Of a DNA stretch of 19,178 nucleotides, positions 1 to 7,830 are shown in pieces; the stretch's first letter is position 1; each line of letters begins with the position of its first letter. The notes beneath the pieces are model-generated. The model ran no database searches. It saw only the letters and a list, made by a program, of their open reading frames with translations, and was not told the DNA's origin. Both the position numbers and the translations under genes were made by a program. Origin of the DNA: an uncultured Dorea sp. (GTDB taxonomy: Bacteria > Bacillota > Clostridia > Lachnospirales > Lachnospiraceae); NCBI GenBank assembly GCA_948844705.1, contig CAQNVT010000183.1, positions 1 through 19,178 on the forward strand, read 5' to 3'.

Positions 1-1770
1 GACTTGTTTCTGATGTGATCGCCGCCAACAGAAGGCTCCTGCAGGACACGCAGTACCACACGCGCAGGGCGGAGTACGCATGATACTGTAATCCTCTCCC
101 AAAGGATTCATGATCTCCACGGCCTGCCTGAGCGGAGAATCTGCCGCAAGCATCAGCTTATCGAATACCTTAGGGCTTTCAAAGGAATAGGTCATGCCCT
201 GGCTGAATCCGCAGAATTCCGCAATATCCCTTGCAATCTCCTCTATACGGAGCTTAAAGGACAGCTTGCCTGTTGTTGCCTCGCCCTTCGGAAGCGTTGT
301 CGGAATATTATCGTATCCATAAAATCTCGCAACCTCCTCTGCCAGATCTGCAAGGCGGAACAGGTCATGACGGAAGGTCGGAGCAATCACTTCATTTGTA
401 TCCTCATCATATTCAAGGTCAAGCATTTTAAAATAAGAAAGCATATCCTCCCTGGAAATCTCTGTTCCGAGAAGTGCATTGATTTCTTCCGCGTCAAACG
501 GAACTCTTACCGGCTCCTTCCTCTTGCCGTACACGTCAACCATACCGCCTACGACCTCGCCGGCGCCCATCTCCTCTACGAGCTGGCATGCACGGTTGAT
601 CGCCGCCTCTGCGTTATTCGGATCAAGCCCCTTTTCGAATTTTCCGGAAGCGTCCGTTCTCAAACCCACCTTTTTGCTGGATTTACGGATGTTGGTTCCG
701 TCAAAGCATGCGGCCTCAAAAAGCATGGTATGCACGTCATCCGTGATCATGGAATTTTCGCCGCCCATAATACCTGCGATTCCGACAGACTTCTCGCCGT
801 CGCAGATCATAAGTACGGAATCGTCCATCTGACGCTCCTGGCCGTCAAGCGTCACAAATTTCTCATTCTTTTCGGCTCTGCGGACGATGATCTCCCTGCC
901 TGCGATCGTATCCAGGTCGTACGCATGCATAGGCTGTCCGTACTCCTCCATCACATAGTTTGTAATATCAACCAGATTGTTGATCGGACGGATTCCGACA
1001 GAGGCCAGACGTCTCTGCATCCACTTCGGCGACGGGCCTATTTTGATATTTTTTACGACTCTCGCGCAATATCTCGGGCAAAGCTCCGTATCCTTTACCG
1101 TAACCTTAATGTAATCATTTACATCCTCGGCATTTCCTGTTGCAGTCACAACCGGCGGAACAAACCTTTTGCGGAAGGTAGCTGCAGCTTCCCTCGCAAT
1201 ACCGATCACGCTGAAGCAGTCTACCCTGTTCGACGTGATCTCATATTCAAATACGACATCATTTAATCCCAGCGCCTCGATCGCACTCGTACCCACCTCT
1301 GCATCGTCCCGGAAGATATAGATACCATATTCCGGTGACTCCGGATACATATCCCTGTTAGAGCCAAGCTCCTCGATCGAGCACATCATACCAAAGCTCT
1401 CGATCCCCCGAAGCTTTCCCTTCTTAATCTTCACGCCGCCTGCCACACGGCTTCCCGGCTCATGTCCGCCTGCTACGCGCCCGCCGTCCAAAACAACCGG
1501 CACCTTGTCGCCCTCCTTAACATTCGGCGCACCCGTTACGATCTGCACCGTCTCTGTCCCGACATTTACCTGACAGACAATCAGCTTATCCGCATCCGGA
1601 TGCTTCTCGATCTTCTCGATCTGTCCGACAACGATCTTGTCGAGATCCGCATCCATCCTTTCATATCCTTCTACCTTCGTTCCCGATAACGTCATCGCGT
1701 CCGTATATTCCTGCGCAGTCACGTCTAATTCCGGAACATAAGCCTTTATCCATGATAATGATGTATTCAT
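1..1770 (-). CDS. pheT: Phenylalanine--tRNA ligase beta subunit, 3'-truncated at the window edge
   Basis: PheT pairs with PheS as an alpha2-beta2 enzyme that charges tRNA-Phe in the cytoplasm; the beta subunit carries the tRNA-binding and editing domains. The minus-strand frame opens with MNTSLSWIKAYVPELD at an ATG at 1770, preceded by AAGGAG at good spacing. About residues 40-150 form the EMAP-like tRNA-binding domain (KIEKHPDADKLIVCQV, then SFGMMCSIEELG), followed by the B3/B4 editing region (VGIRPINNLVDITNYVMEE near residue 260) and the B5 domain (GKFEKGLDPNNAEAAI, then HDLFRLADLAEEVARFYGYD). Homology holds to NPLGEDYSIMRT, about codon 566, near position 73. Beyond that the frame stays open to the edge but gives Cys/Pro-rich residues unlike any PheT. 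Roughly 230 C-terminal residues of a normal ~800 are absent, including the anticodon-binding end. It lies 90 nt behind pheS and is probably co-transcribed. Confidence 0.93.
   Translation of the reverse strand, partial: MNTSLSWIKAYVPELDVTAQEYTDAMTLSGTKVEGYERMDADLDKIVVGQIEKIEKHPDADKLIVCQVNVGTETVQIVTGAPNVKEGDKVPVVLDGGRVAGGHEPGSRVAGGVKIKKGKLRGIESFGMMCSIEELGSNRDMYPESPEYGIYIFRDDAEVGTSAIEALGLNDVVFEYEITSNRVDCFSVIGIAREAAATFRKRFVPPVVTATGNAEDVNDYIKVTVKDTELCPRYCARVVKNIKIGPSPKWMQRRLASVGIRPINNLVDITNYVMEEYGQPMHAYDLDTIAGREIIVRRAEKNEKFVTLDGQERQMDDSVLMICDGEKSVGIAGIMGGENSMITDDVHTMLFEAACFDGTNIRKSSKKVGLRTDASGKFEKGLDPNNAEAAINRACQLVEEMGAGEVVGGMVDVYGKRKEPVRVPFDAEEINALLGTEISREDMLSYFKMLDLEYDEDTNEVIAPTFRHDLFRLADLAEEVARFYGYDNIPTTLPKGEATTGKLSFKLRIEEIARDIAEFCGFSQGMTYSFESPKVFDKLMLAADSPLRQAVEIMNPLGEDYSIMRTPPCACGTACPAGAFCWRRSHQKQV
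3..83 (+). other. Possible C-terminal tail of an unrelated plus-strand gene
   Basis: The leftmost bases, which do not match pheT, contain an open plus-strand frame from the edge to a TGA at 81-83. It reads LVSDVIAANRRLLQ followed by a charged tail ending in RRAEYA. The composition resembles a helical protein end more than the Cys-rich reading in the pheT frame. I do not recognise the family, and 26 codons is too little to be sure it is coding. It would mark foreign sequence joined to pheT at about 73-80. Confidence 0.2.
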
Positions 1771-1792
1771 CCTGTTCTCCTTTCCTTATACG

Positions 1793-1824
1793 GGGACGTA
1801 GTAAAATTAATTTTACTACGTCCC
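1793..1824. repeat. Perfect 32-nt palindrome, REP-like, between pheS and pheT
   Basis: GGGACGTAGTAAAATT is followed directly by its exact reverse complement, giving a 16-bp stem with no spacer. It fills the middle of the 90-nt pheS-pheT gap and leaves the pheT ribosome site intact. No T-run follows on either strand, so it is not a standard intrinsic terminator. GGGAC-tipped palindromes resemble REP elements spread by RAYT (TnpA-REP, Y1-type) transposases; that link is inference, since no transposase gene is in view. In RNA it would form a very stable hairpin and could shift the PheS:PheT ratio or protect the pheS message end. Confidence 0.8.
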
Positions 1825-1860
1825 AGATTGAAAATACCCTGTCCCTTTTTGAAATATCCT

Positions 1861-2880
1861 TTAAAATTGTTTCAAAAACCGTATGTCATTTTCATACAGA
1901 AGGCGCATATCGTCAATCTCATATTTTAATAATGCAATACGCTCTAAGCCTACGCCGAACGCGAAGCCGCTGTACTCATTCGGATCGATTCCGCACATTT
2001 CCAGAACGTGGGGATGTACCATGCCGCAGCCTAAGATCTCAATCCAGCCGGAGCCCTTACAGAAGCGGCAGCCTTTTCCGCCGCACTTGAAGCAGGATAC
2101 GTCTACTTCGGCGCTTGGCTCCGTGAACGGGAAATGATGGGGACGGAATTTTGTCTTTGTATCCGGCCCGAACAGCTCCTTGGCAAATACCTCCAGGGTC
2201 CCCTTTAAATCTGCAAATGAAATGTTCTTATCGATTACAAGTCCTTCGATCTGGTGGAAGGAAGGTGAATGGGTCGCGTCCACCTCATCAGAGCGGAACA
2301 CTCTTCCCGGCGCGATCATACGGATCGGAAGCTTTCCCTGCTCCATCACACGTGCCTGTACCGGCGAGGTCTGGGTACGAAGTACGATTTCTTTATTAAT
2401 ATAAAATGTATCCTGTTCATCCTTTGCGGGATGATCAGCCGGAATATTAAGCTTCTCGAAATTATAAAGATCATACTCGACCTCCGGTCCTTCTACGACC
2501 TCATATCCCATACCTACAAAGATACGCTCAACCTCCTCTAACGCAATCGTATTCGGATGGCGATGCCCTACCATATTCTTCCTTGACGGAAGTGTAACGT
2601 CAATAACCTCCTGCTTTAAACGCTCTTCCCTGATGGCGCGCTCCATTTTCTGCTTCGTCTCCTCAAGAATCGATTCGATTGCCGCACGTGTCTCATTCAC
2701 AAGCTGACCTACCTTCGGACGCTCCTCCGGCGCAACATCCTTCATTCCTTTTAGCACTGCGGTAAGCTCCCCTTTTTTTCCAAGGAACTTCACACGCACA
2801 TCGTTTAATTTCTCCGGCATATCAGCAGCCTGGATCGCTTTTAAAGCCTCATCTTTAATGCTCTGCAGCTTTTCGTTCAT
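1861..2880 (-). CDS. pheS: Phenylalanine--tRNA ligase alpha subunit
   Basis: PheS is the catalytic subunit of phenylalanyl-tRNA synthetase, making Phe-AMP and passing phenylalanine to tRNA-Phe. The protein is 339 residues, the usual length. The start is ATG at 2880 ([16 protein letters not shown]), chosen because AAGGAGG lies just upstream; the same frame runs open further up, but that part is T-box leader. Residues 1-100 are the N-terminal coiled-coil tRNA-binding arm. Class II motif 2 is seen in [19 protein letters not shown] and motif 3 in [13 protein letters not shown]. The four-cysteine stretch [17 protein letters not shown] is typical of Firmicute PheS. It is first in the T-box-controlled operon, with pheT next. 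Confidence 0.97.
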   Translation of the reverse strand: MNEKLQSIKDEALKAIQAADMPEKLNDVRVKFLGKKGELTAVLKGMKDVAPEERPKVGQLVNETRAAIESILEETKQKMERAIREERLKQEVIDVTLPSRKNMVGHRHPNTIALEEVERIFVGMGYEVVEGPEVEYDLYNFEKLNIPADHPAKDEQDTFYINKEIVLRTQTSPVQARVMEQGKLPIRMIAPGRVFRSDEVDATHSPSFHQIEGLVIDKNISFADLKGTLEVFAKELFGPDTKTKFRPHHFPFTEPSAEVDVSCFKCGGKGCRFCKGSGWIEILGCGMVHPHVLEMCGIDPNEYSGFAFGVGLERIALLKYEIDDMRLLYENDIRFLKQF

Positions 2881-2906
2881 TGCTTTTTCTCCTCCTTCCA
2901 AATAAT

Positions 2907-2937
2907 AAAAAAACTCATCCCTCCAAAAAGGGACGAG
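2907..2937 (-). terminator. T-box regulated intrinsic terminator before pheS
   Basis: On the minus strand CTCGTCCC pairs with GGGATGAG (one G-U pair) across an 8-nt loop, followed by seven T residues. It lies directly after the T-box sequence and before the pheS ribosome site, the expected place for the termination half of the switch. Confidence 0.93.
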
Positions 2938-3190
2938 AATAACCCGTGATACCACCCTGATTCCTGTATTACTTCTGAAAATACAGGCACTCATTACTGC
3001 GTAACGTGCATATACGTCATTTCCTACTGAAACCTTGCTTATATAATCTTAAGCGGATCTTTCAAAAATGCAGCTCGCGCGGGAAATTCGATCGCCATCT
3101 GAACCTGAGGGAACTTTCAGCCGGGGATCCCCCCTCTCTGACGGAAAATGGCTCTCTACTTACACGGTCATCGCTTTTAATCGCTGTATA
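2907..3190 (-). promoter_or_regulatory. T-box leader controlling pheS-pheT
   Basis: The 310-nt untranslated leader of pheS has the hallmarks of a tRNA-sensing T-box. The T-box sequence AGGGTGGTATCACGGG lies at 2943-2958 and can build the antiterminator that pairs with the uncharged tRNA acceptor end. It is followed by a terminator hairpin at 2914-2937 and a T-run. Upstream is a Stem I-like region with CAGAGAG and GGCTGAAAG elements (about 3100-3150). The downstream side of Stem I holds GAATTTC, with TTC at 3083-3085 as the probable phenylalanine specifier codon. Known mechanism: uncharged tRNA-Phe stabilises the antiterminator and allows read-through. The T-box itself is certain; the exact specifier register is less so. 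Confidence 0.93.
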
Positions 3191-3197
3191 CTTAACT

Positions 3198-3225
3198 ATT
3201 GTAACATAAGAAAATCCATTGTCAA
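3198..3225 (-). promoter_or_regulatory. Sigma-A promoter of the pheST leader
   Basis: A perfect -35 TTGACA (3220-3225) is separated by 16 nt from -10 TACAAT (3198-3203) on the minus strand. Transcription would start near 3190, just upstream of the T-box Stem I. It lies 30-40 nt after the end of the YihY gene, so pheST starts its own unit. Confidence 0.85.
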
Positions 3226-3264
3226 GTACCAAATCACTCACTTCTTTACTGTTCCGGCTCTTCT

Positions 3265-4113
3265 TTACAATGTACCTTCCTTTCCCTTCCCGATAAATAA
3301 TTTATCATACAGCATCACATTGATCTCTCCGCCGATCAATATGCTGTACATGCAGAAATAAAGCCACAGCATGACCAGCACGATCGTCGTAAGACTTCCG
3401 TACATTGTGGAAAAACCTTCAAATATATCGACGTACACGGAAAAAACCCAGGAGACCACCATCCATCCTGCCGCGGAAAAGACTGCCCCGGGGAGCTGCT
3501 TCACATACCGGTCCTTCCGGTTCGGCAAAAACTTATACGTCAGCAGCATAAACAGGACAAGGGTGACCGGTGCAATGAAGGTCCGGGCCTCAATCAGCCA
3601 GTCCGCCGCCCTTGAAAGAATCGGCACATGCTCCTCAATAAAAATATTCAGACTGTTTCCGAACACGGACAACACAAGCAGCAGTATGATAACCAGAATA
3701 AACATAACCGTATACAGCGTTGCCCGAAGACGAAGAAACACGTAGTTACGTGTCTCGCGGCACTTATAAACACAATTAAGCCCCGTACTCATTGCAAGCA
3801 CTCCCTTACCGGCAGACCACAGAGCCACAAGAACCGTAACCGGAATGATTCCCATAGACTGATTATATACCTGGTTTACAATGGAGGTCATCATAGATTC
3901 GACCGAGGAAGGAAACACCTGGATCACGGCCGTCATCACATCTGCTTTCGTAACCGGAGTAAACTGGACCAGCGTAAGCAAAAGCAAGATAATAGGTATC
4001 ATACAGATCATAAAAAAATATGCCGTCTGCGCCGCATAGGCACCCACATGATCCTTTGCAATCTCTTCTGAAATCCCTGTTATTCTTTTGTATAATCCCT
4101 TTATCTTTTCCAT
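3265..4113 (-). CDS. YihY/BrkB-family inner-membrane protein
   Basis: This 282-residue protein belongs to the YihY (formerly BrkB/RNase BN) family of polytopic membrane proteins, whose function is not settled. Hydrophobic segments lie near residues 31-51, 89-108, 132-152, 178-195, 208-228 and 242-262. The family-typical C-terminal block is present: YGSLTTIVLVMLWLYF followed by GGEIN at 261-265. The amphipathic start (MEKIKGLYKRITGISEEI) and AYAAQTAYFFMICMIP are also typical. ATG at 4113 has an AGGTGA ribosome site just upstream. The gene begins 19 nt after spoIID on the same strand and is likely co-transcribed with it. I see no clear terminator after it before the pheS promoter. Confidence 0.9.
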   Translation of the reverse strand: MEKIKGLYKRITGISEEIAKDHVGAYAAQTAYFFMICMIPIILLLLTLVQFTPVTKADVMTAVIQVFPSSVESMMTSIVNQVYNQSMGIIPVTVLVALWSAGKGVLAMSTGLNCVYKCRETRNYVFLRLRATLYTVMFILVIILLLVLSVFGNSLNIFIEEHVPILSRAADWLIEARTFIAPVTLVLFMLLTYKFLPNRKDRYVKQLPGAVFSAAGWMVVSWVFSVYVDIFEGFSTMYGSLTTIVLVMLWLYFCMYSILIGGEINVMLYDKLFIGKGKEGTL

Positions 4114-4132
4114 GCTATCACCTGCGTATCTG

Positions 4133-5476
4133 CTATTTTTCTACAGTCACTCCCTGGAAAAACAATGTAAGTATCTCCTTATAGTCTTTCCCGTTTTTAG
4201 CCATTTCATTTGCACCATTCTGACTCATTCCGATTCCGTGCCCGTAGCCGCCTCCCTTTATTAAAAATGTATCTCCGGATTTTTCAATCGTAAAAAATGC
4301 ACTGGGAAGCAATGTGCTGCTGTCTGCCTCTGAACCGTCCTGTCTCTTTATCGTATAGCCGCTTCCCCCAAGAGCTCTCCGAATCTTATTTTCTGTCTCT
4401 ACAACGGCCGTTCCCCTGTCTCCCTTTGCCTCTATTTTTAATGCAACACCTCCCGGGCCGGTTTCCGTCACCTCAATGCTTTCAAGAGTTCCCACGTCGA
4501 CCTGCGTATTTAAACCCACAAGATCAGACATCGTCTGAACCGGAACTGACGCTTCCCACCGATACCACGGGAGCTCCCTCTCATAATCCCCGTCCTCACC
4601 CTTTACCTCCACAGACGTAAGATAGCTGTTAAAATCATCCGGCTGTGTTCCCCAGGCCTGTACGCTTGTCGTCCTTCCGCAGGAGGTAGAATAATAATAG
4701 GTGGTCACGATCTTTCCGTTATATCTTACCACCTCCCCTTCCGTTTCCCTTACTGCCTGAGCCGAGCTTTCCGCCGGCTCCGAATTTCCATACACCTGAT
4801 ATGCCGTGCTGTCATCTACATGAGCCTCATATTCCGGATAGCCATATCCTTCCATCTGGCGGTACGCATAGCTTCTGGCACAAACAGCCTGGGCCTTTAG
4901 AGCCTCAAGCTCATAAGCCGAGGGCATTTCACTCGGAACGACACCGCACAGATAGCTCTCTACCGGAAGCTCATTGATCATTACGATGCCCTCCGCCGTC
5001 GTACGAAGTTCGATCACCCCCTCGTAGGACGGTGTTCCGTACCCGCGGTTTAAGCTTTCCACAATAATCTTCCCTTCTTTAGCCTGTATGCGGATGTTTC
5101 CCTTCTGAAACCGCCCGTCATCCGGTGCAATCTGAAGAGGACTCTCTCCCGGCCACTCTTCTGTCTCCCCGCCATAGGAGAGGACAAGCCCCGAAGCCGC
5201 ACTGACAGAAACATCCGGATGTGTAATATACTGATATCCGTCCGTCATAAGCAAAACACGGATATCTGATCCGGCCGCCGATTCTTTCTCTTTCCCTGTT
5301 TTTTCTTCCTCTTTTTTTTCCTCTTTTTCCACTTCTGACAGCATCTCGCCTTTTTTCGCTTTTCCGTCACCTTCTCCGCTTCCTTTAAGAGCCGCTGTCA
5401 AACCGACAATAATGAATAAAACCGTCAAAATTGCCAGCCCATAATATAGATGCTTTTCTAACCCGTTTCTCCTCAC
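4133..5476 (-). CDS. spoIID: SpoIID/LytB-domain peptidoglycan lytic enzyme
   Basis: SpoIID is a membrane-anchored lytic transglycosylase that cleaves denuded peptidoglycan during engulfment of the forespore. Residues 10-30 are a single transmembrane anchor, residues 43-66 a Lys/Glu-rich linker, and the SpoIID domain follows. VPSEMP at 180-185 contains the expected catalytic Glu183, with KAQAVCARSYAYR after it; the closing block GGGYGHGIGMSQNGANEMA (408-426) is family-typical. At 447 residues it is about 100 longer than the Bacillus protein, mostly from the linker and an N-terminal extra region, so a vegetative LytB-like relative is possible. The start is GTG at 5476, chosen because AGGAG lies 9 nt upstream. 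It follows closely on the 6S RNA terminator, so its promoter is unclear; read-through or a sporulation promoter inside the 6S region are options. Confidence 0.85.
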   Translation of the reverse strand: MRRNGLEKHLYYGLAILTVLFIIVGLTAALKGSGEGDGKAKKGEMLSEVEKEEKKEEEKTGKEKESAAGSDIRVLLMTDGYQYITHPDVSVSAASGLVLSYGGETEEWPGESPLQIAPDDGRFQKGNIRIQAKEGKIIVESLNRGYGTPSYEGVIELRTTAEGIVMINELPVESYLCGVVPSEMPSAYELEALKAQAVCARSYAYRQMEGYGYPEYEAHVDDSTAYQVYGNSEPAESSAQAVRETEGEVVRYNGKIVTTYYYSTSCGRTTSVQAWGTQPDDFNSYLTSVEVKGEDGDYERELPWYRWEASVPVQTMSDLVGLNTQVDVGTLESIEVTETGPGGVALKIEAKGDRGTAVVETENKIRRALGGSGYTIKRQDGSEADSSTLLPSAFFTIEKSGDTFLIKGGGYGHGIGMSQNGANEMAKNGKDYKEILTLFFQGVTVEK

Positions 5477-5501
5477 AAATATGTACTCCTGACATGATAT
5501 T

Positions 5502-5531
5502 GAAAAAGACAGCCGATATACGACTGCCTTT
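5502..5531 (-). terminator. Intrinsic terminator of the 6S RNA
   Basis: On the minus strand AAAGGCAGTCG pairs with CGGCTGTCTTT (two G-U pairs) across a short TATAT loop and continues into a run of five T residues. It separates the non-coding RNA from spoIID, whose start lies 26 nt further on. Confidence 0.85.
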
Positions 5532-5729
5532 TATCTTTTGTATACTACCCAAAATGCCGATTCCTGTATTTTGACTCCTAGCCACAGCTAGGTGGGTGTC
5601 CGCATCCGCTTTTCTGTCTTCCTCTGCCTGAAAAGGAAGGCCTGACATATTACGGAGATATAAGAGTCCCGTTTAAAGTTTTGTAGGTTCAAAATTACAG
5701 GAGTATCGAACATCCCAGGTTTTTACCTG
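5532..5729 (-). ncRNA. ssrS: 6S RNA
   Basis: 6S RNA mimics an open promoter and sequesters sigma-A RNA polymerase in stationary phase. This ~200-nt stretch has no convincing protein but folds as one long rod. Positions 5689-5719 pair with 5548-5574: CCUGGGAUGUUCGAU with AUCGGCAUUUUGGG using several G-U pairs, and GAUACUCCUGUAAUUUUGA with UCAAAAUACAGGAAUC. Inside is an open bubble (CCTACAAAACTTTAAACGGG on one side) whose 3' side holds a small perfect hairpin, CCTAGC-TGTG-GCTAGG at 5577-5592, a known feature of Firmicute 6S RNAs. An apical stem is closed by CTTCC/GGAAG. It has its own TATAAT promoter and terminator. The family call rests on structure and general resemblance, not on a covariance search. 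Confidence 0.78.
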
Positions 5730-5734
5730 TGGTT

Positions 5735-5763
5735 ATTATAACCCATTTTCGAAAATTTTACAA
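5735..5763 (-). promoter_or_regulatory. Sigma-A promoter of the 6S RNA
   Basis: A perfect -10 TATAAT (5735-5740) lies 17 nt after a -35 TTGTAA (5758-5763) on the minus strand. Transcription would start at about 5728, at the base of the 6S rod. The sequence further upstream to thrC is AT-rich and shows no other feature I can support. Confidence 0.8.
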
Positions 5764-5829
5764 TATATATCTTTATATATTATAGTTTCATTTTGCATTC
5801 ATTTTTAAAGTCGAAAGCCGCCGCATCTC

Positions 5830-7320
5830 TTACAGATCCGTACCCAGTATTTTCCTCACGGTTTCTTCCATCTTATCCACATCACATTCCGTATGATGAA
5901 GAATCCGGGCATCCAGAATATCCTTAACTGCCTGAGGCATCTTTACGCCTGTTATCTCTTGCAGCTTAGGAAGCAGGCTTAGCTCATCCTCGTTCATCGG
6001 TTCTCCCAGAGCTTCCATAACACTGTTTACGAATTTATATGGACTTGCCGTAGATGCGATCACACATTTTTTCGTATCTCCGCTGTCATTTTTATACCTG
6101 GCGCACACATGAGAAGCTACCGCCGTATGTGTATCGATCACATACCCGGTCCTTTTATATATCTTCCGGATGGTTTCTTTTGTCTGATCTTCATCTGTAT
6201 ATCCTGCGGCAAAATCGGAGAGTCCCTCCCGCATCTTTTCCGTGACTGTATATCTTCCGCCGCTCTTAAGCTCCTCCATAAGCTCCTTTGTCTTCTCTGC
6301 ATCCCTTCCGGTTATCAGATAAATAAGACGCTCCAAATTACTGGAAATCAGAATATCCATAGACGGAGAGCTTGTAAGAACGAATTCCCGGTTCCTGTCA
6401 TAGACTCCGCTCTCAAAGAAATCAAACAACACTTTATTTTTGTTTGACGCACATATGAGCTTATCGATCGGCGCTCCCATTTTCTTTGCATAATAAGCGG
6501 CTAAAATATTTCCGAAATTTCCGGTCGGCACCGCCACATTAATCTGCTCACCCTCCTGAATCTCTTCATATTTCAAAAGCTTTGCACAGGCGTATACATA
6601 ATATACGATCTGCGGGACAAGCCTGCCGATATTAATGGAATTCGCAGATGAAAACTGATACCCTTTTGCTTCCAGCTCTTCCTTAAGCTTCCTGTCCTCA
6701 AACATTGCTTTGACACCGCTCTGAGCCTGATCAAAGTTCCCGTGAATCGCCACAACATCTACATTACTTCCCTTCTGGGTCACCATCTGAAGCTCCTGAA
6801 CTTTGCTGACTCCGTTCCTGGGATAAAAAACAATGATTTTTGTTCCCTTCACATCTGCAAACCCCGCCATTGCCGCCTTTCCGGTATCCCCGGAAGTAGC
6901 CGTCAATATTACGATCTCGTTCTCCACCTGGTTCTTCCTCGCCGATACCGTAAGAAGATGCGGCAGAATAGAAAGCGCCATATCCTTAAATGCAATTGTC
7001 GCTCCATGAAACAGTTCCAGATAATAGACATCGTCCGTCTTTACCAGAGGCGCGATCTCCTCCGTATCAAATTTGCCGTCATACGCTTTCCTGATGCATT
7101 CTTTAAGCTCCTCCCCGGTAAAGTCCGTAAGAAACTGCTTCATAACGACATAAGCCGTCTCTTGATAGCTCATTTCCTTAAGCTCCTCCATAGACACGTC
7201 TAAATGAGGAATATCTTCCGGCACAAACAATCCTCCGTCCGGAGCCAGTCCTTTGAGAATTGCCTGAGAAGCCGTCACCTTCACCTCTGAATTTCTGGTA
7301 CTTGTATAATGTAGATCCAT
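5830..7320 (-). CDS. thrC: Threonine synthase
   Basis: ThrC converts O-phospho-L-homoserine to threonine with pyridoxal phosphate, the last step of threonine synthesis. The 496-residue protein is of the long type that starts directly with a short threonine-synthase N-terminal domain (YTSTRNSEVKVTASQAIL, then GLAPDGGLFVPEDIP). The PLP lysine is Lys112 in ELFHGATIAFKDMAL, and the phosphate-binding loop is seen in LTATSGDTGKAAMAGF. The start is ATG at 7320 because AAGGTGA lies 5 nt upstream; an in-frame GTG at 7329 overlaps that site and is rejected. It begins 15 nt after leuD, so it is the third gene of a leuC-leuD-thrC operon. No clear terminator follows it before the 6S promoter. Confidence 0.96.
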   Translation of the reverse strand: MDLHYTSTRNSEVKVTASQAILKGLAPDGGLFVPEDIPHLDVSMEELKEMSYQETAYVVMKQFLTDFTGEELKECIRKAYDGKFDTEEIAPLVKTDDVYYLELFHGATIAFKDMALSILPHLLTVSARKNQVENEIVILTATSGDTGKAAMAGFADVKGTKIIVFYPRNGVSKVQELQMVTQKGSNVDVVAIHGNFDQAQSGVKAMFEDRKLKEELEAKGYQFSSANSINIGRLVPQIVYYVYACAKLLKYEEIQEGEQINVAVPTGNFGNILAAYYAKKMGAPIDKLICASNKNKVLFDFFESGVYDRNREFVLTSSPSMDILISSNLERLIYLITGRDAEKTKELMEELKSGGRYTVTEKMREGLSDFAAGYTDEDQTKETIRKIYKRTGYVIDTHTAVASHVCARYKNDSGDTKKCVIASTASPYKFVNSVMEALGEPMNEDELSLLPKLQEITGVKMPQAVKDILDARILHHTECDVDKMEETVRKILGTDL

Positions 7321-7335
7321 GTCCGTCACCTTTCC

Positions 7336-7830
7336 TTATGCTTCCTTTTTACTATTCGTATACTTTACAAGTCCTCCGGCTTTTATAAGCTTCTGCATAA
7401 ATTCCGGAAACGGCTGCCCCTGAAACTCGGTTCCCTTTGTCCTGTTATATATTTTGCCGCTGTCAAAATCCACCTCGACCTCATCGCCGGCATCGATTCC
7501 GCGCGCAGCCTCCGGACATTCAATGATCGGCAGTCCGATATTGATCGCGTTTCTGTAAAAAATCCTCGCAAATGTCTCGGCGATCACGCAGCTTACTCCC
7601 GCCGTCTTAAGACAAAGCGGCGCGTGCTCTCTGGATGAACCGCAGCCGAAATTTTTATTTGCAACGATCAGATCGCCCTTCTTAACCTTGTGAACAAATT
7701 CCGGATCGATATCTACCATCGCATGGCTTGCAAGCTCCTGCGCGTCAAAGGAATTAAGATATCTTGCCGGGATAATAACATCCGTATCCACATTATCTCC
7801 GTATTTAAAAACATGTCCAAGCGCCTTCAT
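7336..7830 (-). CDS. leuD: 3-isopropylmalate dehydratase small subunit
   Basis: LeuD is the swivel-domain subunit of isopropylmalate isomerase, which interconverts 2- and 3-isopropylmalate in leucine synthesis. At 164 residues it is the short LeuD form found with ~420-residue LeuC partners. The N-terminus [21 protein letters not shown] and the substrate loop [14 protein letters not shown] (residues about 59-72) are diagnostic. The ATG at 7830 overlaps the leuC stop as TAATG, giving translational coupling and equal subunit supply. It is followed 15 nt later by thrC. Confidence 0.97.
   Translation of the reverse strand: MKALGHVFKYGDNVDTDVIIPARYLNSFDAQELASHAMVDIDPEFVHKVKKGDLIVANKNFGCGSSREHAPLCLKTAGVSCVIAETFARIFYRNAINIGLPIIECPEAARGIDAGDEVEVDFDSGKIYNRTKGTEFQGQPFPEFMQKLIKAGGLVKYTNSKKEA

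Noticed and set aside
367..1266. 299-codon plus-strand open frame opposite pheT
   Set aside because: Antisense shadow of pheT: the minus strand gives a continuous, clearly homologous PheT here, while the plus-strand protein has no recognisable domains and no ribosome site.
1793..1824. Palindrome as a pheS terminator
   Set aside because: No T-run follows the stem on the minus strand and pheT continues directly in the expected operon order.
2881..2994. N-terminal extension of PheS to 2994
   Set aside because: These codons are the T-box antiterminator, terminator and ribosome site; PheS homology starts at the ATG at 2880.
5540..5570. Sporulation-sigma promoter for spoIID inside the 6S gene
   Set aside because: TATACAAA near 5537-5544 is suggestive as a -10, but no convincing -35 at the right distance is seen.
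5385..5648. 87-codon minus-strand frame running through the 6S RNA into spoIID
   Set aside because: It overlaps the structured RNA, its terminator and the spoIID start in another frame; composition shows no protein features.
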